Part shown: in pieces, positions 1-9,923 of the stretch
Layout of the letters: each line of letters starts with the position of its first letter
How positions within the stretch are numbered: the stretch's first letter is position 1
Assembly: GCF_014256275.1 (NCBI RefSeq)
Contig: NZ_JACCFE010000002.1
Location: 3,142,001-3,206,000, forward strand
Direction of reading: 5' to 3'
Origin: Rhodococcus sp. 4CII
GTDB taxonomy: Bacteria > Actinomycetota > Actinomycetes > Mycobacteriales > Mycobacteriaceae
DNA length: 64,000 bases
The notes under the pieces: generated by a model
Databases searched by the model: none
Seen by the model: the letters and a program-made list of their open reading frames with translations, nothing else
Told to the model about the DNA's origin: nothing
Position numbers and translations under genes: made by a program

Positions 1-711
1 GAGGATCTTGCGGCTCTCGTTGCGGAGCTTCTGGTCCTCGTCCGTCTCGCCGCTGCCGTCGTCGACGAGCGAGCCGGCGAGCGGCAGCACGTTGAACGCG
101 ATCGGCGCGACGTACTTGTTCGGAGCCGGGAAGTCGACGGCGCCGCCGTCGTGGACCAGCTTCTCCGCGTCGCCGATGACGGCGCGAGCCTGGCCCACGA
201 GTTCCTCGACGCCGGCGATGCCGCTGCCGGACACGGCCTGGTAGCTCGACACGATGAGACGCTGCAGCCCTGCCTCGTCGTGGAGAACCTTCAGCACCGG
301 CATCGCGGCCATCGTGGTGCAGTTGGGGTTGGCGATGATGCCCTTCGGCGGGTTCTTCGCCTGCTCCGGGTTGACCTCGCTGACGACCAGCGGGACCTCG
401 GGGTCCTTGCGGAACGCCGACGAGTTGTCCACGACCGTGGCGCCGGCCGCCGCGAAACGCGGCGCCTGTTCACGGGACAGCGTCGCACCCGCCGAGAACA
501 GGGCGATGTCGATGCCCTTCAGGTCCTCGTCGGACGTCGCGGACGCGTCCTCGACGACGATCTCCTCGCCACGGAACGGCAGCTTCTTGCCCGCCGACCG
601 CGCGGAGGCGAAGAACCGCACCTTGTCCGCGGGAAAATTGCGTTCCTCGAGGAGGGTGCGCATGACGATGCCGACCTGTCCGGTCGCACCGACGACAGCG
701 ATGGTGGTCAT
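1..711 (-). CDS. asd: aspartate-semialdehyde dehydrogenase, C-terminus cut by window edge
   Basis: NADPH-dependent reduction of aspartyl phosphate to aspartate semialdehyde, the branch point for lysine/DAP, threonine and methionine; cytoplasmic. The visible 237 residues start with a Rossmann motif GATGQVG (8-14). They carry the catalytic cysteine in NPNCTT (C131) and a SAGATLSREQAP stretch typical of the family. The usual length is about 340 residues, so roughly the last 100 lie beyond position 1. The ATG follows the lysC stop after 3 bases, so the two genes are one transcription unit and probably translationally coupled. Confidence 0.97.
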   Translation of the reverse strand, partial: MTTIAVVGATGQVGIVMRTLLEERNFPADKVRFFASARSAGKKLPFRGEEIVVEDASATSDEDLKGIDIALFSAGATLSREQAPRFAAAGATVVDNSSAFRKDPEVPLVVSEVNPEQAKNPPKGIIANPNCTTMAAMPVLKVLHDEAGLQRLIVSSYQAVSGSGIAGVEELVGQARAVIGDAEKLVHDGGAVDFPAPNKYVAPIAFNVLPLAGSLVDDGSGETDEDQKLRNESRKIL

Positions 712-714
712 GAT

Positions 715-1980
<1,266 letters not shown>

Positions 1981-2075
1981 GCGTTTCTACCTCCAGGTCG
2001 ATGAATCTGTACTGGTCCAGCTGTCGAGCTTACCGGCGGAGTCCAATCTGATCCCGGGTGAGTCCGTTCGGGCGC

Positions 2076-3047
2076 CTATCCGAATGCCGTGCTCGCGGCG
2101 TCCGCGACCCTCGCCACGGCCGCGCAGTTCGGGCCGTGAACAGTGACGACTGCGCCCGCGTGACCGAGCCTGCGGGTGAACTCGTCGACGCCCGCCCCGG
2201 GCCGTGTGATGTCGATCGGATCGCCCATCGGACTCGTCCAACGGCAGCGGTCACCGACCGTCTCCGGCTCGGCGGGAACGGGTGGTCGGTTTTCCTTGAC
2301 GGGGGACATCGTGAACGACACGGTCACCTCGCTCCCGGGCACCCGATTCGGGTTCGGGAACAGGACGCAGTCGAACGGGGTGGGCGGCGCCGCCGGATCG
2401 ACGACGCGCCCACCCGCCGCGCTCCCCAGCACGTCGAGCACCTCGCACGGGTCGCGGACCGCGAGCCCCACCTGATCCGCGGACGCGGCGGCGCGGACGG
2501 GCAGCCCGGACCGCATCCTGTCGATCGCCGCCTCCAGCACCGCGTCGGCAAGCGGGCACGCGTCCTCCCCGGCCACGGTCCCGGTGCGGACGGTCGCGAG
2601 TTGCGGTGCCACCCGGTCCTGGAGTGTTCCGAGGTTCAGCCGGAAGGCCCGCTCGCACGTCCCGCGGGCGAGGTCGGGGCCCGCGCCGCGGTAGACGGTC
2701 ACGCCGTCGACCGTGTCCTGCCCGGTCAGTGCTGTGCCGGGCAGCATCGACGGCAGCAGGGACATCTCCACGTAGGTGGTCGCACCGCCGGGCCGGGCCA
2801 TCAGGGCCGAACACACCGGCAACTGCACCGCCGACCCGAACTGCCAGACCGCCCCGGCCCTCCGCACGACCACCTCGTCGACGAGCCCGCACGGATCGGC
2901 GGCGCGCAGGACGTCCTCGACGTCGACGTGGCGTTGCTGTTCCGGCGTCAGCACCTCCAGCGGCGAAGCCCCCGCGGTTCCCGACACGCTGTGCGCGCAT
3001 CCGGACGTGATCGCGGCGCACAGGAGCGCCGCGGCAACTGTCTTCAC
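2076..3047 (-). CDS. DUF3558-like lipoprotein with two PCGL/PCEVL segments
   Basis: Predicted surface lipoprotein, 323 residues, function unknown. The GTG at 3047 is chosen because a GAGGGGGG ribosome site lies just upstream and translation begins with a short hydrophobic signal ending in a lipobox (ITSGC). Two halves each contain a proline-cysteine motif (DPCGLVDE near residue 50 and DPCEVLDVLG further on) plus later cysteines, as in the mycobacterial DUF3558/LpqN-like group. A longer in-frame start at 3107 would put charged residues before the signal and is unlikely. It has the same architecture as the gene at 55316-56338, so the two are probably paralogues. No operon partner is obvious. 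Confidence 0.75.
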   Translation of the reverse strand: MKTVAAALLCAAITSGCAHSVSGTAGASPLEVLTPEQQRHVDVEDVLRAADPCGLVDEVVVRRAGAVWQFGSAVQLPVCSALMARPGGATTYVEMSLLPSMLPGTALTGQDTVDGVTVYRGAGPDLARGTCERAFRLNLGTLQDRVAPQLATVRTGTVAGEDACPLADAVLEAAIDRMRSGLPVRAAASADQVGLAVRDPCEVLDVLGSAAGGRVVDPAAPPTPFDCVLFPNPNRVPGSEVTVSFTMSPVKENRPPVPAEPETVGDRCRWTSPMGDPIDITRPGAGVDEFTRRLGHAGAVVTVHGPNCAAVARVADAASTAFG

Positions 3048-3075
3048 TCGATCCCCCCTCGAATCGGCCCGAACA

Positions 3076-3204
3076 CTACCGCCGACCCGCCGACGAGGTT
3101 CGGTCACACGCGGGCGAGCAGTCCCCGCAACATTCGAGCAGGAGCACGCAGGCGATGACGGCGGCGGGCGTGATGACCAGACCGATCATCTCGGGGACCA
3201 GCAA
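3076..3204 (-). CDS. possible small cysteine-rich membrane protein
   Basis: Speculative 42-residue reading frame in the 188-base gap between two genes. A GAGGAG motif sits six bases before a TTG codon at 3204; an in-frame ATG follows at 3189. The product would have one hydrophobic segment (IGLVITPAAVIACVLLL) followed by a tail with four cysteines (ECCGDCSPAC). No family is recognised. It could equally be chance coding in GC-rich DNA. The positioned ribosome site and the clean hydrophobic helix are the only arguments for it. Confidence 0.25.
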   Translation of the reverse strand: MLVPEMIGLVITPAAVIACVLLLECCGDCSPACDRTSSAGRR

Positions 3205-3235
3205 CCAGATCTCCTCGCTCCCGTGTGCCCCCTGA

Positions 3236-4573
3236 TCAGGTGGTCCGGACGAACGGCGGGATCTCGAAGGTCCCGTCGAACACCTGCGGCTTCGGGCTGT
3301 ACATCCGCAGCAGCGGCCGAAATCCGCCGTCCGGTGTGGGCAACCAGTTGGCGCGGGCGGCGGGATCGGCCGGGGCGGCGGCACCGAGGGTGATCGTCAG
3401 CGAACCGTCGTCGGCGAACACCAACCCCGGCGTGCGGTCGCCGATCGAATAGCGGTCGAGGGGATTGTCCACGAGGAAGAAGTCCGGGAGGTCGTACATG
3501 GTGATCGACCAGAACGCGTCGACGGGCGGCGTCTGCGCGAACGTGAGTGTGTACGTGTGTTCGCCGGACAGTTCGTTGCCGTCGCTGTCGTGGTAGACCG
3601 GCGCGTACGCGGCCTCGTATCCGTGGTTTCCCCATAGGCCCGCCCTCGCCGCGCCGGCCCGCATGCCCAGCGCCCGCGACCGATCCGCGATTCGCCACTC
3701 GGGTGAGTCGAGGGTGCCGACCTCGAAGAAGTCGTCGTTGTAGTCGAAGGCGTGGTACATCGGCTGCCAGCCATTGACCACCGTTCCGCCGGCTCCCGAT
3801 TTCAGTGCGGTGTCGAGCGATCGATGCCCGGCCTCGGCTCCGGCCGTCAGCATCGATGCGAGGTCCGGCGGCGCCTCGAGATACGGCGACGACCCGGTCT
3901 CGAGCAGTCCGAGTGGGGCGAACGCCTGCTGCACGACGAGGTCCCGAGGTGCCGGCGGGTACGCCTGCGAGTACACCCGCAGCTTCTCCCAGAATCGAAG
4001 TTCGTCGGGGACGTTCGGGTCGGGCGCGGGCAGTCCCTCCGCCGGGTCCTGGTCGCCGACGGGTTCCAGCGTCAGCGCCGACTGCAGTTGCCGCACCCGC
4101 CCCAGGTCGTCCTCGCCGTCGCACGCCCACCGGCCGACGATGGTGGCCGCCGCAGTCGGACACGCGATCCGCGTCGCACCGGCCGGGACCTCGCCGGACC
4201 ATTCGGGGCAGGTGAGCAGGTAGCGCCCGGCCCCCGTTCCCGTCGCACGTTTGCCGACGTACGCGAAATTGTTCGTCCACGCATCGACGAACTGCAGCAC
4301 GTAATACGCGCCGCCGCTGTCGGGCACTCGCAGCAACTGCGGTCCGTGGGCGAGGTCGAGCTGAGCGATCGAATAGATGGTGTCGTTGTTGACCGAGACG
4401 AAGGTGTCCTGCGGCCCGGCGAGTGTGCGGGCGTGGCTGAACGTGTTGAACGGTGCAGCGTCGAGACTCCCCATCCCCTCCGCCACGAACCGGTTCACCT
4501 GATCCAGGTCGAACACCAACGGGAAGCCGTACACCCACGCCTTGGCGGCGAGTTCCTGCAATTCAGCGCTCAC
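3236..4573 (-). CDS. DUF1254/DUF1214 domain protein
   Basis: 445 residues. The N-terminal half matches the DUF1254 pattern (AKAWVYGFPLV, then NNDTIYS and a WTNNFAYVG region). The C-terminal part matches DUF1214 (TLTFAQTPPVDAFWSITMYD, ending GTFEIPPFV). The biochemical role of the family is unknown. No signal peptide is seen from the chosen start. The GTG at 4573 is preceded by AGGAGAG; upstream in-frame codons are arginine-rich non-coding sequence. It lies 49 bases downstream of the SulP gene on the same strand and is probably co-transcribed with it. Confidence 0.85.
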   Translation of the reverse strand: MSAELQELAAKAWVYGFPLVFDLDQVNRFVAEGMGSLDAAPFNTFSHARTLAGPQDTFVSVNNDTIYSIAQLDLAHGPQLLRVPDSGGAYYVLQFVDAWTNNFAYVGKRATGTGAGRYLLTCPEWSGEVPAGATRIACPTAAATIVGRWACDGEDDLGRVRQLQSALTLEPVGDQDPAEGLPAPDPNVPDELRFWEKLRVYSQAYPPAPRDLVVQQAFAPLGLLETGSSPYLEAPPDLASMLTAGAEAGHRSLDTALKSGAGGTVVNGWQPMYHAFDYNDDFFEVGTLDSPEWRIADRSRALGMRAGAARAGLWGNHGYEAAYAPVYHDSDGNELSGEHTYTLTFAQTPPVDAFWSITMYDLPDFFLVDNPLDRYSIGDRTPGLVFADDGSLTITLGAAAPADPAARANWLPTPDGGFRPLLRMYSPKPQVFDGTFEIPPFVRTT

Positions 4574-4622
4574 GACTCTCTCCTGTCCCGCGGTCTCTCG
4601 TGTGAGGCGGCTCCGCCGGCTC

Positions 4623-6317
4623 CTACTGCCGGTCCGGTCCGGCGAGAGCCTCCCGTACGGTCGGATACAGGCCGACAGGTGTCGCGCCCGAACCCGAGCG
4701 TCGTATCGTGTCCCGGAACTGTCCGATGTCCCGCGCCACGCGCAGTTCGATTCGCCGGCGTGCGAGCGCATCCCGCAACTGCACGAGCATCTGCGCGGCA
4801 CTGACATCGATGAACGGCGACGTCTCGGCGTCGAGGACCACGATGCGCGTGTCGTCGGTGCACAGCGCCTCGATGCCGTCCTTGACGTGGTCGGAGTTGG
4901 CGAAGAACAGTCCCGCCTCGACGCGCACCACGACCACGTGCGGTGTGGTTGTGAGGTCGGGGTGACGCTCGGCGTCGACCCACCGCGACCCGTCCTTCGC
5001 CAGGGCCGCGACGTGGGGACGCGACACCCGGTAGAGCAGCAGCAGCATGGACACGCCGATGCCGATGACCAGTCCGGGCAGGGTGTCGAACAGGAGCACG
5101 CCCATCATCGCGGCGAGCGCGGCCGCGAAATCGGCCCGGGCGGCGTATCCGTAGATGCTGCCGAGCCTTTCGGTCCACACCCCGTACAGCCGGCGCAGCG
5201 CGGAAATGTCGACGAGTTCGATGACGGCGGCAATCACCACCGCCGCAAGCGTTGCCTCGGGCAGCTTCTCGAACAGACCGGTGAGGAACAGCAGCGTGAC
5301 CACGGTGAGCGCGGCGACGACGAGACCGCTGACCTGCGATTTGGCGCCCGCTCCGCCGTTGACCGCCGTCTTGGAGAGGCTGCCGTTGACCACCATTCCC
5401 GAGCACAGCCCGGAACCGAGGTTGGCCGCGCCGAGGCCGAGAAGTTCCCGGTTCGCGTCGACGTCGTAGCCCTCTCTGGCGGCATACGTCTTCGCGGCCC
5501 CGAGCCCCTCGGCGAATCCGATCAGCAGCACACCGACCGCCGGGCCCAGCAGGTCCACGTAGTCGTCGAACCCGACACCGCCGGGCAATCCGACCGTGGG
5601 CAGACCCGAGTCGATGTGACCGACGATGTCGACCCCCTTGCCGTCCAGCCCGAACAGCGTCACCGCCGCGATCCCGAGGAGCACCGCGAGCAGGGATCCC
5701 GGGACGAGTGGCAGCCACCGTTTGAATCCGAGCACCACCACCAGGCTGACGACGCCGACGGCGAGTGTGCCCCCGTCGGTGTCCCCGAGGTGGGTGATCA
5801 CCCCCCAGGCCTGTTCGAAGAAATTGCCCTTCGACTTCTCCACACCGAAGAGCGCGGGCACCTGCCCGACGATGATGGTGAGGGCGAGGCCGACGATGAA
5901 CCCCTTCAGCACCGGTTCGGAAATGAACGACGCGACGAATCCGAGACGCAGCAGACCGGCGACCAACCCCACGATGCCGGTGGCGATCGCGAGGACGGCG
6001 GACAGGGCCGCATACTTTCCGCCGTCCGCACCCGCCAGCGGCGCGACGATGGCCGCCGACAGGGCGGCGGTCGCCGACATCGGTCCCACGACGAGATGCC
6101 GCGAACTGCCGGCCGCCGCGTACAGGATCAGGGCAGGCACCGCCGCATAGAGGCCGACGACGGGGGGCACTCCCGCGATGGTGGCGTAGGCGAGTGCTTC
6201 GGGCACGAGCACGGCCCACACGGTCAGGCCCGCAATCACATCGGGCCTGACCCACCCCCGCCGGTAGTCCTGCAGCGAGTCGAACACCGGCCAGACGCCG
6301 GTAGCCGACCTCACCAC
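4623..6317 (-). CDS. SulP family anion transporter with STAS domain
   Basis: Inner-membrane anion permease, 564 residues, normal length. It has a sulfate_transp core of many hydrophobic segments from about residue 20 to 400, beginning with the family motif around GLTVWAVLVPEALAYATIAG. A cytoplasmic STAS domain follows from about residue 435, with the segment TRIVVLDAETSPFIDVSAAQ. Substrates of the family include sulfate, bicarbonate and dicarboxylates, and the sequence alone does not decide. A nearby alkyl sulfatase (8046-9854) makes sulfate attractive (inference). Two adjacent GTG codons (6317, 6314) can start it; AGGGCGG lies upstream. It starts 12 bases after the stop of the small membrane protein gene. 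Confidence 0.92.
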   Translation of the reverse strand: MVRSATGVWPVFDSLQDYRRGWVRPDVIAGLTVWAVLVPEALAYATIAGVPPVVGLYAAVPALILYAAAGSSRHLVVGPMSATAALSAAIVAPLAGADGGKYAALSAVLAIATGIVGLVAGLLRLGFVASFISEPVLKGFIVGLALTIIVGQVPALFGVEKSKGNFFEQAWGVITHLGDTDGGTLAVGVVSLVVVLGFKRWLPLVPGSLLAVLLGIAAVTLFGLDGKGVDIVGHIDSGLPTVGLPGGVGFDDYVDLLGPAVGVLLIGFAEGLGAAKTYAAREGYDVDANRELLGLGAANLGSGLCSGMVVNGSLSKTAVNGGAGAKSQVSGLVVAALTVVTLLFLTGLFEKLPEATLAAVVIAAVIELVDISALRRLYGVWTERLGSIYGYAARADFAAALAAMMGVLLFDTLPGLVIGIGVSMLLLLYRVSRPHVAALAKDGSRWVDAERHPDLTTTPHVVVVRVEAGLFFANSDHVKDGIEALCTDDTRIVVLDAETSPFIDVSAAQMLVQLRDALARRRIELRVARDIGQFRDTIRRSGSGATPVGLYPTVREALAGPDRQ

Positions 6318-6329
6318 GTCGTCACCGCC

Positions 6330-6746
6330 CTAGTCCCTGGCGGTGTCCCACGTGGTGACGGCCCAGATCACGACGACGTCGAGTGCGATGATCAGGATCG
6401 ACCACAGCGGGTAGTACGGCAGCCACAGGAAGTTCGCGAGGATCGACAGCGCGGCAATGCAGACCGCGACGACGCGAGCCCACGTGGCACCCGTCATCAG
6501 TCCGATCGCGCTGATGACCAGGACGACGCCCAGCACGATGTGAATCCATCCCCACGCGGTGGTGTCCCACTGGTAGGTGTACTCGACGCCGACGACCAGC
6601 AGGTTGTCGGATGCGACTGCGGCGATGCCCTGGAAGAAGGAAATCACGCCGACGGTCAGCAGCAATATCGCCGCTGCCAGCGACGTTCCCGCGGCAAAAC
6701 CCTGTTTGACAGGGCTGTTCGTTCTGTACTCCGGAGTTGTCGTCAT
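6330..6746 (-). CDS. small four-helix membrane protein (DUF7144-like)
   Basis: 138 residues with four hydrophobic segments. Recognisable pieces are FFQGIAAVASDNLLVVG, a W-rich WGWIHIVLGVV loop and the ending WSILIIALDVVVIWAVTTW. This resembles a small membrane family common in actinobacteria (DUF7144), function unknown. Either of two ATGs (6752 or 6746) could start it; 6746 gives better spacing to an AAGGG motif. It is first in a minus-strand unit with the SulP and DUF1254 genes and is divergent from the AI-2E-type permease gene, sharing about 180 bases of upstream DNA. Confidence 0.8.
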   Translation of the reverse strand: MTTTPEYRTNSPVKQGFAAGTSLAAAILLLTVGVISFFQGIAAVASDNLLVVGVEYTYQWDTTAWGWIHIVLGVVLVISAIGLMTGATWARVVAVCIAALSILANFLWLPYYPLWSILIIALDVVVIWAVTTWDTARD

Positions 6747-6924
6747 GTCCATGCCCTTCTCGAAAGGATGTGCTCGAACAGTGGAATCGTGCGGCTTCGC
6801 GGCAGTGTCGGCATCATCCGCGCCGGGTGATCCTCATCTGCAACGGATGATGTGCCGCCGCCGTCCGGGTGCGAGAGTCGCGTATGGGCATCCCGGTTGG
6901 CCGATTGTTGCGAAAGGACACGCG

Positions 6925-8049
6925 ATGACCGATCCGCAGGACGTTGCCGGCGCGGCGCCGGATTCTCGGTGGTCGATGCCCCGGGGCCTGATCGTGATTC
7001 TCGGTCTGGCCGCGCTCGTCGTCACCGTGGCCGGGATCCAGGTGGCCGCGGCGATAGTCGGCCCGATCTTTCTCGCTCTCATGCTGACCGTCGCGGTCCA
7101 CCCCCTCCCCGAATGGCTTCACCGAAAAGGGGTCCCGCCCTGGCTCGCCACGATCGCGGCGATCCTGGTCGTCAACGGGATCCTCGTCGTCCTCGTGCTG
7201 TCGCTGGCCCTGTCGGTCGCCCAGCTCGCGACGCTCCTGCCGGAGTACGCGGACGACTTCGGCGCCCTCATCGACAGCGCCCAGAGTTTTCTGAACAGCG
7301 TCGGCGTGAACTCGGCCGACGCCCAGACCCTGCTCTCCCAGGTGGATTACAACAAGGTCTTCGGCCTCGTCGACGGGATCCTGCAAGCGATGCTGGGGAT
7401 CTTCTCGAACCTGCTGTTCCTGCTCGCACTACTGCTGTTCATGGCCGTCGACGGAAGCTCGTACGGTTCGCGGATGCGCATCGTCACGCAGATGCGCCCC
7501 GAGATCGCCACCGCCCTCTCCTCCTTTTCGGTCGGCACCCGCAAGTACCTGATCGTGACCACGGTCTTCGGGCTGATCGTCGCGGTCATCGACACCGGAG
7601 CGCTGTGGGCGCTGGGCATCCCGCTGCCGGTCCTGTGGGGACTGCTGTCGTTCATCACCAACTACATTCCGAACGTCGGCTTCGTCCTCGGACTCGTTCC
7701 GCCGGCGATCCTCGCACTGCTGCAGGGCGGCCCGGGACTGATGCTGACGGTCATCGTCCTGTACAGCGTCATCAACGTCATCATCCAGTCCGTGATCCAG
7801 CCGAAGTTCGTCGGAGACGCGGTGGGTCTGTCCGTGACGTTCACGTTCCTGTCGCTGGTGTTCTGGACGTGGATCCTCGGTCCCCTCGGCGCGATCCTGG
7901 CCATCCCGCTGACGCTGATGACGAAGGCGCTGCTCATCGACATCGACCCGTCCACGCGGTGGGTGAACACGATTCTCAGCAGCGCTCCCTCTCCCCCCGC
8001 ACCGATCGCCGCCCCTGCCAAACCTCGACACGAGAAGGACGAATCATGA
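6925..8049 (+). CDS. AI-2E family transporter (PerM-like permease)
   Basis: 374-residue integral membrane protein. Early hydrophobic helices (LIVILGLAALVVTVAGIQVA, IVGPIFLALMLTVAV) are followed by the LPEWLHRKGVPPWLA loop, a soluble middle part (about 100-170) and C-terminal helices containing the family signature PLPVLWGLLSFITNYIPNVG and QPKFVGDAVGLSVT. Members have been linked to signal export or Na+/H+ antiport, and the substrate cannot be read from sequence. The ATG at 6925 follows GAAAGGA; the in-frame extension upstream is not protein-like. Its stop overlaps the next gene by four bases (ATGA), so it is coupled to the alkyl sulfatase. Confidence 0.9.
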   Translation: MTDPQDVAGAAPDSRWSMPRGLIVILGLAALVVTVAGIQVAAAIVGPIFLALMLTVAVHPLPEWLHRKGVPPWLATIAAILVVNGILVVLVLSLALSVAQLATLLPEYADDFGALIDSAQSFLNSVGVNSADAQTLLSQVDYNKVFGLVDGILQAMLGIFSNLLFLLALLLFMAVDGSSYGSRMRIVTQMRPEIATALSSFSVGTRKYLIVTTVFGLIVAVIDTGALWALGIPLPVLWGLLSFITNYIPNVGFVLGLVPPAILALLQGGPGLMLTVIVLYSVINVIIQSVIQPKFVGDAVGLSVTFTFLSLVFWTWILGPLGAILAIPLTLMTKALLIDIDPSTRWVNTILSSAPSPPAPIAAPAKPRHEKDES

Positions 8050-9854
8050 CACCCGATTTCTCCGACACCACCGATTTCGAGGACGCCGACCGTGGTTTCG
8101 TCGACCGCCTCGACCCCTGCACCGTTCCGGACGGGGACGGCCGCGTCGTGTGGGACATGCAGGAGTATTCGTTCCTCTCCGGGGACTGTCCGGACACTGC
8201 CCATCCGAGTCTCTGGCGTCAGTCGCAACTGTGCGCGAAGGACGGTCTGTACGAGGTCACCGAGGGCATCTACCAGCTACGCGGAATCGACCTGTCCAAC
8301 ATGACGATCGTCGAGGGCGAGACGGGCATCCTGGTGATCGACCCGCTGATCTCGCAGGAAACCGCGGCCGCCGCGCTCGCGCTGTACCGGAAGTACCGTG
8401 GCGACCGGCCCGTCACCGGGGTGATCTACACCCACTCCCACATCGACCACTTCGGTGGTGTCGTCGGCGTACTCCCGGACGGTCGCGGCAACGTCCCGAT
8501 CCTCGCACCCGAGGGGTTCCTCGAGCACGCCGTCTCCGAGAACATCTATGCCGGAACGGCAATGGGCCGGCGTGCCACCTACATGTACGGGCCGCTGCTT
8601 CCCAAGGGCCCGCGCGGACACCTCGGTGCGGGGCTCGGCACGAACACGTCGACGGGGCGACCCGGTCTGATTCCGCCGACCGTCGACATCACCCACACCG
8701 GTCAGGAGGAGACCGTCGACGGCATCCGGATCCTCTTCCAGGTGACGCCGGGAACCGAGGCGCCTGCCGAGATGAACTTCCTGTTCCCCGACCACCGGGC
8801 ACTGTGCATGGCCGAGAACGCCACCCACAATCTGCACAATCTCCTCACGTTGCGGGGCGCGCTGGTCCGGGATCCTCGCGCCTGGTCGCGATATCTCGAC
8901 CAGGCGATCGAGATGTTCGACGGCGGCTACGACGTCGCGTTCGCCTCCCACCACTGGCCGACGTGGGGACGCGACCGGGTGGTGACATTCCTGTCGCAGC
9001 AGCGCGACCTGTACCAGTACCTGCACGACCAGACCCTGCGGATGCTCAACGCGGGCATGACCGGCATCGAGATCGCCGAGGACTTCCCGCTGCCACCCGC
9101 CCTCGAATCCGCCTGGCACGCACGCGGATACTACGGATCGGTCAGCCACAACGTGAAGGCGATCTACCAGCGGTACATGGGCTGGTTCGACGGCAACCCG
9201 ACGTCGCTGTGGCAGCATCCACCCGAAAATCTGGCGACGCGTTACGTCGAGTGCATGGGTGGCCAGGACGAGGTCCGGTCGAAGGCGGCCCAATACCTCG
9301 AGCAGGGAGATCTGCGGTTCGCCGCCGAACTGCTCAAGCACGCCGTGTTCGCCGACCCCTCCGACGACGCAGCCAAGGACCTCCTCGCCCGCACGTACGA
9401 ACAACTCGGGTTCGGCGCGGAGAACGCGACATGGCGCAACTTCTACCTCACGGGTGCACTCGAACTGCGCAGCGGCATCACCGCCCCACCGCTCAGCGAC
9501 CTCGGCGCAGACATGCTGAGCGCCCTGACGATCGAGCAGATCTTCGACTCCGTCGCCCTCCGCATCAACGGCCCCCGCGCCTGGGACAAGACCCTCGTCG
9601 CGGAGTGGCATTTCACCGATCCTGAAGCGCACTACCGGACGACGCTGTCCAACGGGGCGCTCATCCAGACGCTCGCGCCGAGGACCACGACGCAACCGGA
9701 CGTGTCGTTGACCCTGACGAAGATGCAATTGCTCGCCCTGTTTGCCGGCCAGGGACTCGAAGGCATCGAGGTGACGGGCGACCCGTCGAAGCTCCTCGCG
9801 CTCACCGAACTACTCGACCCACCCGACAACGCGTTCCCGATCGTCACGCCGTAG
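8046..9854 (+). CDS. alkyl sulfatase, metallo-beta-lactamase fold (SdsA1/BDS1 type)
   Basis: Hydrolyses primary or secondary alkyl sulfates (SDS-type esters) to alcohol and sulfate. 602 residues. The dizinc motif HSHIDH lies at 130-135 (H130, H132, D134, H135), with further metal ligands expected in AENATHNLHNL. A helical dimerisation region follows, with an SCP2-like C-terminal domain from about residue 475 (SALTIEQIFDSVALRINGPRAW) that binds the hydrophobic tail in SdsA1. No signal peptide is seen, unlike secreted SdsA1. Start: ATG overlapping the permease stop. Its TAG stop abuts palindrome A1. The permease and the divergent SulP gene fit uptake of sulfate esters or disposal of products (inference). 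Confidence 0.93.
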   Translation: MTPDFSDTTDFEDADRGFVDRLDPCTVPDGDGRVVWDMQEYSFLSGDCPDTAHPSLWRQSQLCAKDGLYEVTEGIYQLRGIDLSNMTIVEGETGILVIDPLISQETAAAALALYRKYRGDRPVTGVIYTHSHIDHFGGVVGVLPDGRGNVPILAPEGFLEHAVSENIYAGTAMGRRATYMYGPLLPKGPRGHLGAGLGTNTSTGRPGLIPPTVDITHTGQEETVDGIRILFQVTPGTEAPAEMNFLFPDHRALCMAENATHNLHNLLTLRGALVRDPRAWSRYLDQAIEMFDGGYDVAFASHHWPTWGRDRVVTFLSQQRDLYQYLHDQTLRMLNAGMTGIEIAEDFPLPPALESAWHARGYYGSVSHNVKAIYQRYMGWFDGNPTSLWQHPPENLATRYVECMGGQDEVRSKAAQYLEQGDLRFAAELLKHAVFADPSDDAAKDLLARTYEQLGFGAENATWRNFYLTGALELRSGITAPPLSDLGADMLSALTIEQIFDSVALRINGPRAWDKTLVAEWHFTDPEAHYRTTLSNGALIQTLAPRTTTQPDVSLTLTKMQLLALFAGQGLEGIEVTGDPSKLLALTELLDPPDNAFPIVTP

Positions 9855-9923
9855 GCGCTCCGCGCCCGTGCGCCTTTTTGGTAGCTGGAACAACCAGAAC
9901 GGCGCACGAGCGGCGAAGCCGCC
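9854..9923. repeat. palindromic repeat family A, copy 1
   Basis: About 70 bases. The outer arms are imperfect (GGCGCTCCGCGC against GGCGAAGCCGCC) and the inner arms are GTGCGCC against GGCGCAC around a TTTTTGGTAGCTGG loop. The loop matches the reverse complement of the loops in copies 2 and 3, so this copy is inverted relative to them. It fills the whole gap between two convergent genes; both TAG stops sit on its edges. It can form a hairpin and probably acts as a bidirectional terminator (inference). Confidence 0.85.

Noticed and set aside
1981..2075. Lysine riboswitch or T-box upstream of lysC
   Set aside because: Only 95 bases separate lysC from the next gene, and neither conserved helices nor a terminator/antiterminator pair can be seen.
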